A model generated the notes under the pieces. That model had not been told where the DNA came from. It made no database searches and saw only the letters and a program-made list of their open reading frames with translations. From Bacteroidota bacterium (GTDB taxonomy: Bacteria > Bacteroidota > Bacteroidia > Chitinophagales > Chitinophagaceae): 64,000 nt of DNA. The stretch lies in contig JAGWRO010000038.1 in NCBI GenBank assembly GCA_028876495.1, positions 186,001-250,000 of the forward strand, in the 5' to 3' direction. Every line of letters begins with the position of its first letter. The stretch's first letter is position 1. This document shows, in pieces, positions 10,392-19,601 of this stretch. A program made the translations under genes and the position numbers.

Positions 10392-10865
10392 TCAACAATG
10401 TTTCTCTTCCTTTATCAATTTGCCATCGGGAGTAAAAAAAAGAGAATAGTCATCTTTAAGTACATAATCTTCACCATGAAATTCACTTTCATTATCAACT
10501 TCAATCACAAATAATTTAGAATTCTCAGGCATATCAATTACTATTATTTCGTTTTTCTTCCAACTAAGATATTTACTCTTGGCAAACGCTGTTTTAATTG
10601 ATTCTGGAATATCTTTCCATTTGATTTTTGTCTCAGTCTTAACCCATTTCCCATCTAAGGTGAAAGTAACTTTTTGTTTTTTGTTTTGGGATTCAAAGAT
10701 TGCAGTATAGTTTTCTTTTACCTTATTCCATTTCTTAACCCGTGTACCCGGAAATTTTACCGCAAATGATTCTTTAACTGATTGTGGAATCTTAGATGTT
10801 CTCTGCGCAGTTGCAACTATTGATGTTGCGATTATTACTGCTAAAGTCATAACGAATGTTTTCAT
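10392..10865 (-). CDS. secreted PepSY-like (putative beta-lactamase-inhibitor-like) protein
   Basis: A 157-residue protein with a signal peptide (1-20, ending ATAQ). The mature part contains two copies of the PepSY-like motif seen in many Bacteroidota secreted proteins: IPQSVKESFAVKFPGTRVKK (26-45) and IPESIKTAFAKSKYLSWKK (about 86-104). Each is followed by beta strands (YTAIFE, KLFVIEVD). The role of the family is unknown; it probably folds as a BLIP-like tandem repeat in the periplasm. It lies between the DUF255 and TolC genes, and small gaps suggest co-transcription with the pump. Confidence 0.8.
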   Translation of the reverse strand: MKTFVMTLAVIIATSIVATAQRTSKIPQSVKESFAVKFPGTRVKKWNKVKENYTAIFESQNKKQKVTFTLDGKWVKTETKIKWKDIPESIKTAFAKSKYLSWKKNEIIVIDMPENSKLFVIEVDNESEFHGEDYVLKDDYSLFFTPDGKLIKEEKHC

Positions 10866-10901
10866 TTTGTTTATTTAAATTGTTAATAATAATTAGTTGT
10901 A

Positions 10902-12191
10902 TTATAAAGCCTCACCAAATGCCACCTTCAGCGCATATTGTGCCTTATTGTATTCTGACACAGCTTTCAAATAGTCAATCTCTGCCTGTAGGTAAAACTC
11001 CTGCGCCTGAAAAACTTCAAAGGGTTTTACAGTACCCAATTTTTGCCGCTCAATGCTTTGTTTTAATGCTTCGGCTGTAAGTTGGAATGCTTCTTTGGCT
11101 ATAGTCATTTGGTCATTGGCTGTTTGTGATTCTGCAGTCGCTGTTGATGTTTCCTGCTGATATTGATTTTTAAATTGCTCCACCTTGTTTTGTTGCAATG
11201 CAATCTTACTGTTCCATTGTTTCAAATCGCCTTTGTAGGTTAGTCTGCCTATTGGAATTATCCATAACAGCGAAGCATTTAATTGATTGGTATTATAAAG
11301 CGCAGACGAATACGCTCCAAATGCTCCGTTGTCAAATCCAACTCTTAATTTTGGTAGCAGCAAGCCCTGATTTATCATTTTCCTTGAAAGTTGAAATGAC
11401 CTGAGTTCAGCATTCAGCGCCGAATATTCGGGCCGCTTTTCAAAACCATTTGTGTCGATTGGTTGAATAGAAAGCGGCAAAGGAATTAATGCAGAGTCAG
11501 CACTTATCAAACTAACGTTGTTATCCAAATTCAGAAGATTGGCTAACAAGGCTGATTTCTTTTGCCATTCCATTTTTGCCTGAAGCATAGAAATTTTTAA
11601 ATGATTAAAATTGCTTTGCGCCAATAAATATTCCGACTGGTAACGCAAACCCGCATCTACCTGTATTTTTATTTGCTGAGAAAGTGTGTCTGATTGATTA
11701 ACCAATGATAGCAAAAAACCATATTTCAATTGTTCTGTCTGTAAATCAAAATAGGTTTCAATTGCATTCAATACTTCTTTGTTTTTTTCCGCAATGCTGA
11801 AAAAATTTGCTGCTTTGGTTTTTTGTTTCGTTGCTAATGATTGATAAATTCCTTTGCCAAAATCTATCTCTGTTGCAATACCCAAACCGGTCCAAAGGTT
11901 GTTTTGTTTTACATCCGTAAAAATTTTTCCATCCGTATTCATTGCTGCGCCGTTCAGGTAGTGAGTTGTAGCTCCTGCATAGATATTAGGCAGCCACCAT
12001 TCTTTGGCTTTGCTTTGGTCGGCTAATGCCTGTTGATATTTTAACTGGTATTCCTTAATCGTTAAATTATTCGCACCAGCCAGCCTTAAAACTGTTTCAA
12101 GATTTACTGGAAGGGTTTGTTGTGCATTCGCATTTAAAGTTGCTACTAATAAAATGATAAAAGCAACAAATGGTTTATTTAAACTTTTCAT
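10902..12191 (-). CDS. TolC-family outer membrane channel protein
   Basis: A 429-residue outer membrane efflux protein. Residues 1-23 are a signal peptide (NANA before QQTLP). The TolC repeat is visible twice: LETVLRLAGANNLTIKEYQL (32-51) and later LKQSIERQKLGTVKPFEVFQ followed by AQEFYLQAEIDYLKAVSEYN near the C-terminus. Predicted long helices with coiled-coil spacing lie between. It ends the operon begun by the RND-adaptor fusion gene, whose stop is only 14 bp upstream. Together they make a complete tripartite pump from two genes. Confidence 0.92.
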   Translation of the reverse strand: MKSLNKPFVAFIILLVATLNANAQQTLPVNLETVLRLAGANNLTIKEYQLKYQQALADQSKAKEWWLPNIYAGATTHYLNGAAMNTDGKIFTDVKQNNLWTGLGIATEIDFGKGIYQSLATKQKTKAANFFSIAEKNKEVLNAIETYFDLQTEQLKYGFLLSLVNQSDTLSQQIKIQVDAGLRYQSEYLLAQSNFNHLKISMLQAKMEWQKKSALLANLLNLDNNVSLISADSALIPLPLSIQPIDTNGFEKRPEYSALNAELRSFQLSRKMINQGLLLPKLRVGFDNGAFGAYSSALYNTNQLNASLLWIIPIGRLTYKGDLKQWNSKIALQQNKVEQFKNQYQQETSTATAESQTANDQMTIAKEAFQLTAEALKQSIERQKLGTVKPFEVFQAQEFYLQAEIDYLKAVSEYNKAQYALKVAFGEAL

Positions 12192-12205
12192 ATTCTTGCC
12201 TTTTA

Positions 12206-15200
12206 TTAGTTGGTTAATGTTTTAGTTTGAACCGTTGCGCCATCGCTGCAAAATTCTTTTCCTTTCACTACAACCTCATCATTTGGCTTAATAGCAGCGT
12301 TCAATAATTCAGTATATTTTGCATCCTTAATACCTGTTTTTACATCTACTTTTCTTGCTTTGTTATTTTTGATTACATAGATAAAAGATTGTCCATTTAT
12401 ATTTCCGATGGCTTCGTTGGGAACAGACGGAACATCTTTATGTCCGCTTAACTGTATTTCTACTTTTGCATACATACCCGGCCTTATCTTTAAATCTTTG
12501 TTAGGCAAATCAATTTCCACTTTCATCGTTTTGGTAGCATCACTAAGCCCGTAAGCAATCCGGGTAACAGTGGCTTTGTAATTACCATTAACCATTTCAG
12601 GAAATGTAATTGTTGTTTTGGTATTTTTTTCTATCATCGTTGCATCTGATTCAGGTACATCTAGCTTTAATCGAATGGGCTTCAAATCCTGCAATTCAAA
12701 CAAAGGCATTGCATTGGCATTGTTTAAACCATTTTGAATTATAGCACCTTTGTCTGCCAAACGATTTACAATTACTCCTGTAAACGGGGCTCTTACAGTG
12801 AGGTAACTTATTTGCAAATTAATAGCATGTAATTGCGCAGCCAGGCTTTGAAAATCAGCTTCCGCTTTGGCTGTTTCAATCGTGAGTAAAGCTTTGGCGC
12901 TTTCATAATCGGCTTTTGCTTTTTCAACATCGGCTATTGTAGTAAGTTGAGGCGTTTTTTCATAAATACTTTTGAGCCGTTCGTAAATTGATTTTTTACC
13001 AACCATATCCGCACCTGTTGGGGTGCTAAACGGACTGGCTGAATAACGATTGTATAAGATTTTCTTTTCTTTTAAAAGCGCTTCCAGCTTTGCTTTTTGG
13101 CTGTATAAATCAGGGTTTTGCAGAACTGCCAGCGTTTGCCCTTCTTTTACAAAACTGCCTATGTCAACTTTTAGTTGTTTAATAAAACCATCTGTCATAG
13201 CATATAATTTTACTTGTTGATTAGGTTCCGCTGTCCCGCTGATTTGCAAGTTGGCATCAAACAAATGTGTTTCAGGATTTGCAACCATTACGACCGGGAT
13301 ATTTCTTACTTCAGTTTTTTTATTATTTTCAGTATTATTTCCGCAGGAAGAAAGCAGCAATATCGCAGCAAGCGGTATGAAGATGGAATTTATATTATTG
13401 AGTTTCATTTTTCTTTGAGATTTTTGATTGAACAAATAGAATAATACCGGCACTACAAAAAGTGACAGAAAAGACGCAGCCAATACGCCGCCAATGATTG
13501 CTCTTGCCAGCGGTACATTAGCTTCACCCCCGGTTTCATAACCTATTGCCATTGGCATTAATGCAAGGACCGTTACAACAGAGGTCATCATGATTGGACG
13601 GAAACGATTGGCTACACCTTCTTTAATGGCTGCTTCCAATGGCTTTCCTTCTTTTAAAAGATTGTTCATTTTATCCACCAATAAATTACTGTATGCCACT
13701 GTAATGCCCACCATCATTATAATCCCCATCATTGATTGAATGTTGAGATAAGTATTGGTTGCCAGCAGGATTGCTGTTACGCCAATTAAACCAAGCGGAA
13801 TTACAGTGATAATAATCAAGGGTAATTTGAAGGAACGCAATAGTGGAACGATTACCAGGTAAACTAAAAGAATTGCCAGTACAAGGCCTAAGCCCAAATT
13901 ACTAAATCCCTCATCCATACTTTGAACTTCGCCACGGGATGCAATCGTGTATCCTTCGGGCAAATTTTTTCTTATATCAGCTAACTTGCTTTTTATTTCT
14001 GAAGCAACAGAACCTATATCCCTTCCTTCCACATTTGAAAATACATCTGTAACCCGCTGAATATTCAGGTGATTGATTTCAATAGGTGCAGATGAAAGCG
14101 AAGTTTTAGCAATATTTCTCAATAAGGTTACCTTACCGCTATCACCATTTAAAGAAATGTTCTCAATTGATTGCGGATTATCTAAATCTGCTTCAGGATA
14201 GGTAACACCCACGAAATAGTGATTACCGTTTTTTTCGTCAATCCAAAATGAAGGTTTAAAATTGACAGATGAATTGAGCGCTGAAACGGTGTTTTTTACA
14301 ACATCTTCTGCACTGATACCAAGCTCTGCTGCCTTTGTACGGTCAATATCCAGTTTAATTTCCGGATGGTCGTAACGCTGCTGAATTCTTACATCTTCTG
14401 TTCCTTTTATATTTTGTACTGCATCCCGAACTTTTACGGCTATGTCGTGAGATTTTTGTAAATCGTTTCCGGTTATCTGAATATCAATAGGCGAAGGCAA
14501 ACCAAAATTTAAAGCGGTCGTTATAATTCCCCCTGTGTTGAAAATGAATTGTACACCGGGAAATTGTTCTTTAAGATTTACCCGTAATTTTTTTACATAA
14601 TCGGCTGTCTTTGTTTTATGACCTTCAGTCAATTGAATAGAAATAGTTGCATCCTGGGTTCCTGAATTGGGCGTGTAGGCAGCGGGCCAGTCGTTTAATA
14701 CGCCAATGTTGGAAATAATAATTTTTTCATCCGTTCCTATTTGTTGTTTAAGATAATTTTCAATTGCCGTAACTGTTTTTTCCGTTTGGCTTATTGCAGT
14801 TCCGCTTTCCATTCTTACATCAATAGAAATTTGCCCTACATCCATCCGGGGAAAAAGTTCTGTTCCCAACCTGCTAAAACCAAACATCGAAATAACAAAC
14901 AACAATGCTACTCCTCCCAGCAGCCACCACCGGAATTGTAAAACTTTATCAATACTTTTTACATAGCGATGCGTTAGGCTGGTTACTCCTTTTTCAAACC
15001 TGCCCGTAAAGCTTTTCGTCTGATGATTGCCGTTAGTATCACGATTTTTAAAAAGTGACGCCGCCATGATAGGTACTAAAGTCATTGAAAAAAACCTTGA
15101 ACCAATCATTGCCAATGATACCACAACTGCCAAAGGGGTGAACAGGTATTTTGAAATGCCGGTTAAAAAAATGATAGGGAAAAAAACAATTATTATTGTT

Positions 15201-16516
15201 AATGTAGTTATCAATACAGGCATTGCCACTTCCTTTGTTCCATCAAAAGCCGCCTGTGTTGAAGTTTTACCTAGTTTCAGATGTTTGTCAATATTTTCAA
15301 TCACCACGATACTATCATCCACCAGCAAACCTATTGCTAATGCAATGCCGCCCAATGTCATACTGTTGATGGTGTCTCCGGTAAAGTATAAGCCGATAAA
15401 AGCAAACATTACAGAAAGCGGAATGCTTAACGCAACAATAAACGTAGAACGGAAATTTCCTAAGAAAAGAAACAATGCCAAAGAAACTAAAACCAAACCT
15501 GTGATGCCTTCTTTCATTAAGCCATTAATAGAATTGCGTACATAAGTTGATTGGTCAAGCACCACATCAAGATTCACTGATTTTGGCAACCTTTCTTTCA
15601 GTTCAGCCAGCTTGCCCTTTATCCCTTCCACAGCCGCGATGGTATTGCCACCTGTGCGTTTGTATATTGGAATATAAACCTGCCTTTTGCCATTAATGTG
15701 AACCACATTGGTTTGTATGGCGCTGGCATCTTTTGCATAGCCAATATCTTTTAAAAAAATAGGCGAGCCATCTTTACTCATTTTAATTACAATGTTGTTG
15801 AAATCATCCACTTTTGGTAACATTCCATTTACATTCACGCTGTAATTCATGTTGCCAATGTTTACATCGCCGGTAGGTATCATCACATTGTTTTTTTGCA
15901 CGGCGTTTACCACATCTGTTTGAGTAAGGTTGTACGCCTGTAGTTTATCCGGATATACATACATATATATTCTACGAAGTTTTCCACCATACACAGCAGG
16001 GGCAATAACTCCCGGCACCGAACCCAATAAATTACGTAACTGGAAATAGGCAATATCATACAGCCCTTTTTCTGAAAGGCTATCACTACTTACCGCCAAA
16101 AGGGCTAAGGGAACAGAAGCAGTAGGGTCAAATGGCATTACCATGGGTGGAATAGTACCCGGCGGCAGATAAAATAAATCTGACATAGCCAATGATGTAA
16201 CCTGCGACAGGGCAGTATTTGGATCAATATCTTCCGTAAAAAAATCTTTTACAATACTTACCCCAATCATGCTCTTGCTTTCCTGACGGGCTATTCCATT
16301 GGATTGTCCGGTCCATCTTTCTATCCGGCTGGTGATATCTTTTTCCATTACTTCGGCTGGCATCCCGGGATAAAGAGTTAGCACCTGTACTGCAGAAGTT
16401 TTGTAATTAGGCAGAATGTCAACCGGAAGTTTTTTTAAGACAACAATGTTGATTATTGCTATCAATAAAGACAACACGATAATCAAATATTTATTTTTGA
16501 AAGCTATTTTTAGCAT
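12206..16516 (-). CDS. RND efflux permease fused to its periplasmic adaptor
   Basis: A 1436-residue fusion. Residues 1-1036 are an RND permease with two six-helix bundles. The fourth helix reads GGIALAIGLLVDDSIVVIEN near residue 395, with the paired Asp of the proton relay typical of AcrB-like pumps. After NQKSQRK the frame runs straight into MKLNNINSIFIPLAAILLLS then SCGNN, which looks like a lipoprotein signal starting at residue 1037 (ATG at 13406-13408). Residues ~1060-1436 are a membrane fusion protein with lipoyl, alpha-hairpin and beta-barrel regions. No stop or frameshift separates the parts. Either the fusion is real, with the signal serving as a 13th membrane span, or a separate adaptor is also made from the internal ATG. 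Substrate unknown. Confidence 0.9.
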   Translation of the reverse strand: MLKIAFKNKYLIIVLSLLIAIINIVVLKKLPVDILPNYKTSAVQVLTLYPGMPAEVMEKDITSRIERWTGQSNGIARQESKSMIGVSIVKDFFTEDIDPNTALSQVTSLAMSDLFYLPPGTIPPMVMPFDPTASVPLALLAVSSDSLSEKGLYDIAYFQLRNLLGSVPGVIAPAVYGGKLRRIYMYVYPDKLQAYNLTQTDVVNAVQKNNVMIPTGDVNIGNMNYSVNVNGMLPKVDDFNNIVIKMSKDGSPIFLKDIGYAKDASAIQTNVVHINGKRQVYIPIYKRTGGNTIAAVEGIKGKLAELKERLPKSVNLDVVLDQSTYVRNSINGLMKEGITGLVLVSLALFLFLGNFRSTFIVALSIPLSVMFAFIGLYFTGDTINSMTLGGIALAIGLLVDDSIVVIENIDKHLKLGKTSTQAAFDGTKEVAMPVLITTLTIIIVFFPIIFLTGISKYLFTPLAVVVSLAMIGSRFFSMTLVPIMAASLFKNRDTNGNHQTKSFTGRFEKGVTSLTHRYVKSIDKVLQFRWWLLGGVALLFVISMFGFSRLGTELFPRMDVGQISIDVRMESGTAISQTEKTVTAIENYLKQQIGTDEKIIISNIGVLNDWPAAYTPNSGTQDATISIQLTEGHKTKTADYVKKLRVNLKEQFPGVQFIFNTGGIITTALNFGLPSPIDIQITGNDLQKSHDIAVKVRDAVQNIKGTEDVRIQQRYDHPEIKLDIDRTKAAELGISAEDVVKNTVSALNSSVNFKPSFWIDEKNGNHYFVGVTYPEADLDNPQSIENISLNGDSGKVTLLRNIAKTSLSSAPIEINHLNIQRVTDVFSNVEGRDIGSVASEIKSKLADIRKNLPEGYTIASRGEVQSMDEGFSNLGLGLVLAILLVYLVIVPLLRSFKLPLIIITVIPLGLIGVTAILLATNTYLNIQSMMGIIMMVGITVAYSNLLVDKMNNLLKEGKPLEAAIKEGVANRFRPIMMTSVVTVLALMPMAIGYETGGEANVPLARAIIGGVLAASFLSLFVVPVLFYLFNQKSQRKMKLNNINSIFIPLAAILLLSSCGNNTENNKKTEVRNIPVVMVANPETHLFDANLQISGTAEPNQQVKLYAMTDGFIKQLKVDIGSFVKEGQTLAVLQNPDLYSQKAKLEALLKEKKILYNRYSASPFSTPTGADMVGKKSIYERLKSIYEKTPQLTTIADVEKAKADYESAKALLTIETAKAEADFQSLAAQLHAINLQISYLTVRAPFTGVIVNRLADKGAIIQNGLNNANAMPLFELQDLKPIRLKLDVPESDATMIEKNTKTTITFPEMVNGNYKATVTRIAYGLSDATKTMKVEIDLPNKDLKIRPGMYAKVEIQLSGHKDVPSVPNEAIGNINGQSFIYVIKNNKARKVDVKTGIKDAKYTELLNAAIKPNDEVVVKGKEFCSDGATVQTKTLTN

Positions 16517-16614
16517 AGTTTATTTGTTAATCGTTTAGATAAAAAAAGGGAATGCTCCTTTCGCTTTAGACAAAAGAAGACCTGCTGACAAAAAAAGAGT
16601 AATGTCAGAAACGA

Positions 16615-17001
16615 TTAACAGGAAGGTGGGCCACGAAATGGATTATCGGAAATTAAAGGAGGTCCTCCACGACAAGAAAATAAGGGGATAACCTGTCTTT
16701 TTGAATATGAAAAGGCTGCAGGAATTCCTGTTATTATTGAAAGAATAAAGAAATAGTTGTTGAAACTTTTGAACGAATAATCTGCCTGCTGATAATTTTT
16801 ATTTAATTGAACATCGTGGCAAAAATATTTCCTGGGATAAAATGATATCCTCGAATGGCTGGTAAGTTCTGCCTTCCTAATGTATTCAGTGGCATCGCCA
16901 TAAAACCGGGTGCCATCCTTAGTATAGCAGTAAAGCGTATTGAAAGTGAATGAATACGATGCAAAAATGGTCAGTAATAATATGGATGTAAAGCGTGACA
17001 C
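16615..17001 (-). CDS. small secreted protein beside the RND operon
   Basis: An unrecognised 128-residue protein that would start at a GTG (16999-17001). The N-terminal ~20 residues are hydrophobic (SILLLTIFASYSFTFNTLYC) and may be a signal sequence. A second hydrophobic patch is at about 85-97. The C-terminus ends in SDNPFRGPPSC. It lies ~100 bp upstream of the RND-adaptor gene on the same strand, the position in which Bacteroidota pumps often carry a small secreted protein. No function can be assigned. The GTG start is the weakest part of the call. Confidence 0.5.
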   Translation of the reverse strand: MSRFTSILLLTIFASYSFTFNTLYCYTKDGTRFYGDATEYIRKAELTSHSRISFYPRKYFCHDVQLNKNYQQADYSFKSFNNYFFILSIITGIPAAFSYSKRQVIPLFSCRGGPPLISDNPFRGPPSC

Positions 17002-17047
17002 TAATAGTAAAGATAATAAATTCAGAACTCAGGTAACATTATGTTTT

Positions 17048-17207
17048 GCATTATCATTATTTGGTTTCATAACATGCTGCATTTATAAATTAAAAAATCG
17101 AAGAAAAAGTTTGTTTACTGTCAGCCACTTTTTGTTTTTTCTTTTATCTTTTTAATGGTAGAATAAATTCCATACACAACCATCAACCCAATAAAAATAT
17201 ATACCCA
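17048..17207. repeat. ~160-bp direct repeat, copy B
   Basis: Gap-free match, about 90% by eye, to 7991-8150 in the same orientation. Here the membrane protein gene is intact, while the flavodoxin gene is cut after its first eight codons (minus strand ATG at 17068-17070 reads MKPNNDNA, then diverges and stops within five codons). In copy A it is the other way round. The two junctions are therefore complementary, as expected if one ancestral gene pair was split by insertion of the 9-kb block or by a tandem duplication with loss. Confidence 0.85.
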
Positions 17208-17450
17208 CATAGGAATATTTTTACCAACGATTATCAGATATAAATAAGCGGATATAAAAAAAAAGCCGGTTAATAATGCAGGTAAAACAAATGATTTTTT
17301 ATTCTTAATATTTTTAATTGTCCAGTAAAGAAATAAAAAGAAAAAAGGAATAGCACCAACATAAATGCCGCCGAATATATAGGGGTTTACATTGTATTTT
17401 TCACCGAGGCTGAAAAACCATTCCTTAAATATTTCCCACCATTCCATCAA
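17121..17450 (-). CDS. small three-span membrane protein of unknown function
   Basis: A 109-residue protein with three hydrophobic segments at about 25-44, 54-76 and 82-99 and a basic C-terminus (KKIKEKTKSG). Its start overlaps the stop of the upstream oxidoreductase by 4 bp (ATGA), so the two are translationally coupled at the end of the arsenosugar operon. I recognise no family. A truncated copy of its 3' end lies at 8065-8148. A role in arsenic handling is inferred only from the operon. Confidence 0.7.
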   Translation of the reverse strand: MMEWWEIFKEWFFSLGEKYNVNPYIFGGIYVGAIPFFFLFLYWTIKNIKNKKSFVLPALLTGFFFISAYLYLIIVGKNIPMWVYIFIGLMVVYGIYSTIKKIKEKTKSG

Positions 17451-18883
17451 CTGAAAATTTTAAATGCAGTTTGCAATAATTTTTTAATCGTGTTTGTCAA
17501 ACTTTCTTCTTTGTGTTTTGAAATAATTTGCTGGTTGATCCTGGAAGCAACCGGGTATGGATAAATTTTATTAAAAATAGCGCTCAAAGATAATTTACCG
17601 GTATTGGCCAAAATTAATTCCTGGATAATTTCACCTGCGTGAGGGGACACCATGGCACCACCCAGTATTTTTTCCTTTTTTAAAAAGCCACCTTTGCTGA
17701 TAAATAAAATCATTTTGGCATACTGGTAATTGTCCACCACCGCGCGGTCATCATCTCCAAAATTCTGTTCTAATTTTTTATAAGGAATACCTCTTTCTTT
17801 TAGTTGATTTTCATTAAGGCCAAAACTGGCAAGTTCAGGATCGGTGAAAGTTACCCAGGACAAATAATCGTAGCTCAGTTTCTTTTTAAGAGGCGAGAAA
17901 AAATTGTTCAATAAAATACGTCCATGATATTCCGCCGCATGTGAAAATATGAGGTCGCCAGCTATATCGCCACAAACAAAAATATTTTTATTGGTAGTGC
18001 GCAGGTATTTATCTTTTACTATTTTATTATCTTTTACTGCAACTCCGGCTTTATCTAATTGCATAGATTCAAAATCAAGTTCTCTGCCGATGCCTGCAAA
18101 CACTGCATCCAAAAGTATTTTTTGAGTTGTTCCAACTTTTAATTTAATGAGCGCTTCGTTGGAAGAAATAAAATGATCTGCCTCGGCATTGAAAATAAAG
18201 CGAATCCCTTCTTTCTGTAACTGTTTTAAAAGAATAGTTGTAATTGCGCTGTCATCAATTTTCAAAATTCTATTTCCATGTTGTACTACCGTTACTTTAC
18301 TTCCGAGCCTATTCATTACCTGCGCTATTTCAATACCAATAGGGCCTCCGCCGATTACCAATAATTTTTCGGGTAATTCCCTAATATGAAATATGCTCTC
18401 ATTATCATAATAGGTTACCTTTTCAACTCCTGGAATTTTTAATTTTTTGGGCTTGGAACCAGTAGCTATTACTATTTTCTTTCCGGTGTATTTTTTACCA
18501 TCTACCTCAATTTCATCTTTACCGGCAAACGCGGCATTGCCAAGCGCTACATCTATTCCCTGCTCTTCCAACCATCCTGCATTTTCACGTTTCCGAATTA
18601 TTTCCTGCCGTTCATAAACATAATCAATCGCTTTTTTTATATCCACTGTGCCGGAAACATTCAAGCCAATGTGAGCGGCTGTTTTAGCGCTGTGTACAAT
18701 CTTTGCAACATGGATGAAAGCTTTGCTGGGCACGCATCCATCGTTCAGGCAATCGCCGCCAATATCTTCGTCGCTACTGGAAACCATCAAAACTTTGAAG
18801 CCCGCTTTGCACATAAATAACCCTACAGTTAATCCGCCCGAGCCTGAGCCGATAATTATAATATCATAGATTTTATTTGCCAA
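17447..18883 (-). CDS. FAD/NAD(P)-dependent disulfide oxidoreductase (mercuric-reductase-like)
   Basis: A 478-residue pyridine nucleotide-disulfide oxidoreductase. The FAD site GSGSGG is at 12-17, the redox pair at Cys45 and Cys50 (GGDCLNDGCVPSK), a second Rossmann motif (GGGPIGIE) near 178, and a C-terminal dimerisation domain. No HMA domain is present and the C-terminal CC pair of true MerA is missing, so it should not be called mercuric reductase. The start codon appears to be TTG (18881-18883), the only one that keeps the FAD-binding strand. It lies 19 bp after the arsenosugar glycosyltransferase gene and overlaps the next gene by 4 bp. The substrate in this operon is unknown. Confidence 0.85.
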   Translation of the reverse strand: MANKIYDIIIIGSGSGGLTVGLFMCKAGFKVLMVSSSDEDIGGDCLNDGCVPSKAFIHVAKIVHSAKTAAHIGLNVSGTVDIKKAIDYVYERQEIIRKRENAGWLEEQGIDVALGNAAFAGKDEIEVDGKKYTGKKIVIATGSKPKKLKIPGVEKVTYYDNESIFHIRELPEKLLVIGGGPIGIEIAQVMNRLGSKVTVVQHGNRILKIDDSAITTILLKQLQKEGIRFIFNAEADHFISSNEALIKLKVGTTQKILLDAVFAGIGRELDFESMQLDKAGVAVKDNKIVKDKYLRTTNKNIFVCGDIAGDLIFSHAAEYHGRILLNNFFSPLKKKLSYDYLSWVTFTDPELASFGLNENQLKERGIPYKKLEQNFGDDDRAVVDNYQYAKMILFISKGGFLKKEKILGGAMVSPHAGEIIQELILANTGKLSLSAIFNKIYPYPVASRINQQIISKHKEESLTNTIKKLLQTAFKIFS

Positions 18884-18902
18884 TTTTTAGAAATCTTACT
18901 GG

Positions 18903-19601
18903 TCAAAGTTTGGTTTTACGAATCAGTTTTTTGTGCAATTTTAATAAATACGGCTGCGAATAACCCAGGTAATACAAAATCCAAATCCAAAAAAAAATAA
19001 ATTGCATTCTGTAAATACCATTGTCTAAATATTTTCTTGCCGAAGTTGTTACTGCTGCATTCATCATTTTAAATTTTCCCCGCTTTTTAATCCGATGAAT
19101 GATTTCCTGGTCTTCCATCATCAAAAGATTTTCATCAAAACCTCCACAATTTTTAAAGACCTCTTTTGTTACAAACAGGCTTTGGTCGCCAAAGCGGACT
19201 GCATTTACATCGAACCGCGTAAACCAGCAATTGGCTTTCAAAAACCAATGTGGATGATCAAAAGATAGCCTGAAACATCCACTTAAATATTTTCCTTTAA
19301 AAGCATTTAAAATGTATGTAGTAAAGTTTTCCGGTGGAATACTATCTGCATGCAAAAAATAAAGGATTTCTCCTTTTGCTGTTGACGCTCCAAAGTTCAT
19401 TTGTGCAGACCTGCCTTTTTTTCCGCCCGTAACTACAGTTGCGCCTGAATTTGAGGCAACTGTAGCGGTGTTGTCTGTGCTTTGCCCATCAGAAATAATA
19501 ATTTCAGAAATGAGGTTTTCATTATCCCTGCGTTTTATTTCTTCAATAGTATCTGCAATATTTTCTTCTTCGTTATAGGTGGGAATGATAATACTGATCA
19601 T
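18903..19601 (-). CDS. arsenosugar biosynthesis glycosyltransferase (TIGR04283 type)
   Basis: A 232-residue family-2 glycosyltransferase. It starts MISIIIPTYNEEENIADTIE, has the first acidic motif SDGQSTDNT near 38 and the DXD-like LHADSIPP near 86. The C-terminal third is hydrophobic (FIFFWIWILYYLGYS), suggesting membrane attachment. The family is named for its association with arsenosugar genes. It overlaps the upstream TIGR04282 gene by 4 bp (ATGA), so the two are made together. The presumed task is attaching a sugar or polyol unit to the dimethylarsinoyl-ribose core; the exact reaction is not proven. Confidence 0.88.
   Translation of the reverse strand: MISIIIPTYNEEENIADTIEEIKRRDNENLISEIIISDGQSTDNTATVASNSGATVVTGGKKGRSAQMNFGASTAKGEILYFLHADSIPPENFTTYILNAFKGKYLSGCFRLSFDHPHWFLKANCWFTRFDVNAVRFGDQSLFVTKEVFKNCGGFDENLLMMEDQEIIHRIKKRGKFKMMNAAVTTSARKYLDNGIYRMQFIFFWIWILYYLGYSQPYLLKLHKKLIRKTKL

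Noticed and set aside
17447-18883. Calling this flavoprotein mercuric reductase
   Set aside because: It lacks the HMA domain and the C-terminal Cys-Cys pair needed for Hg(II) delivery and lies in the arsenosugar operon. The genuine MerA is at 26827-28512.
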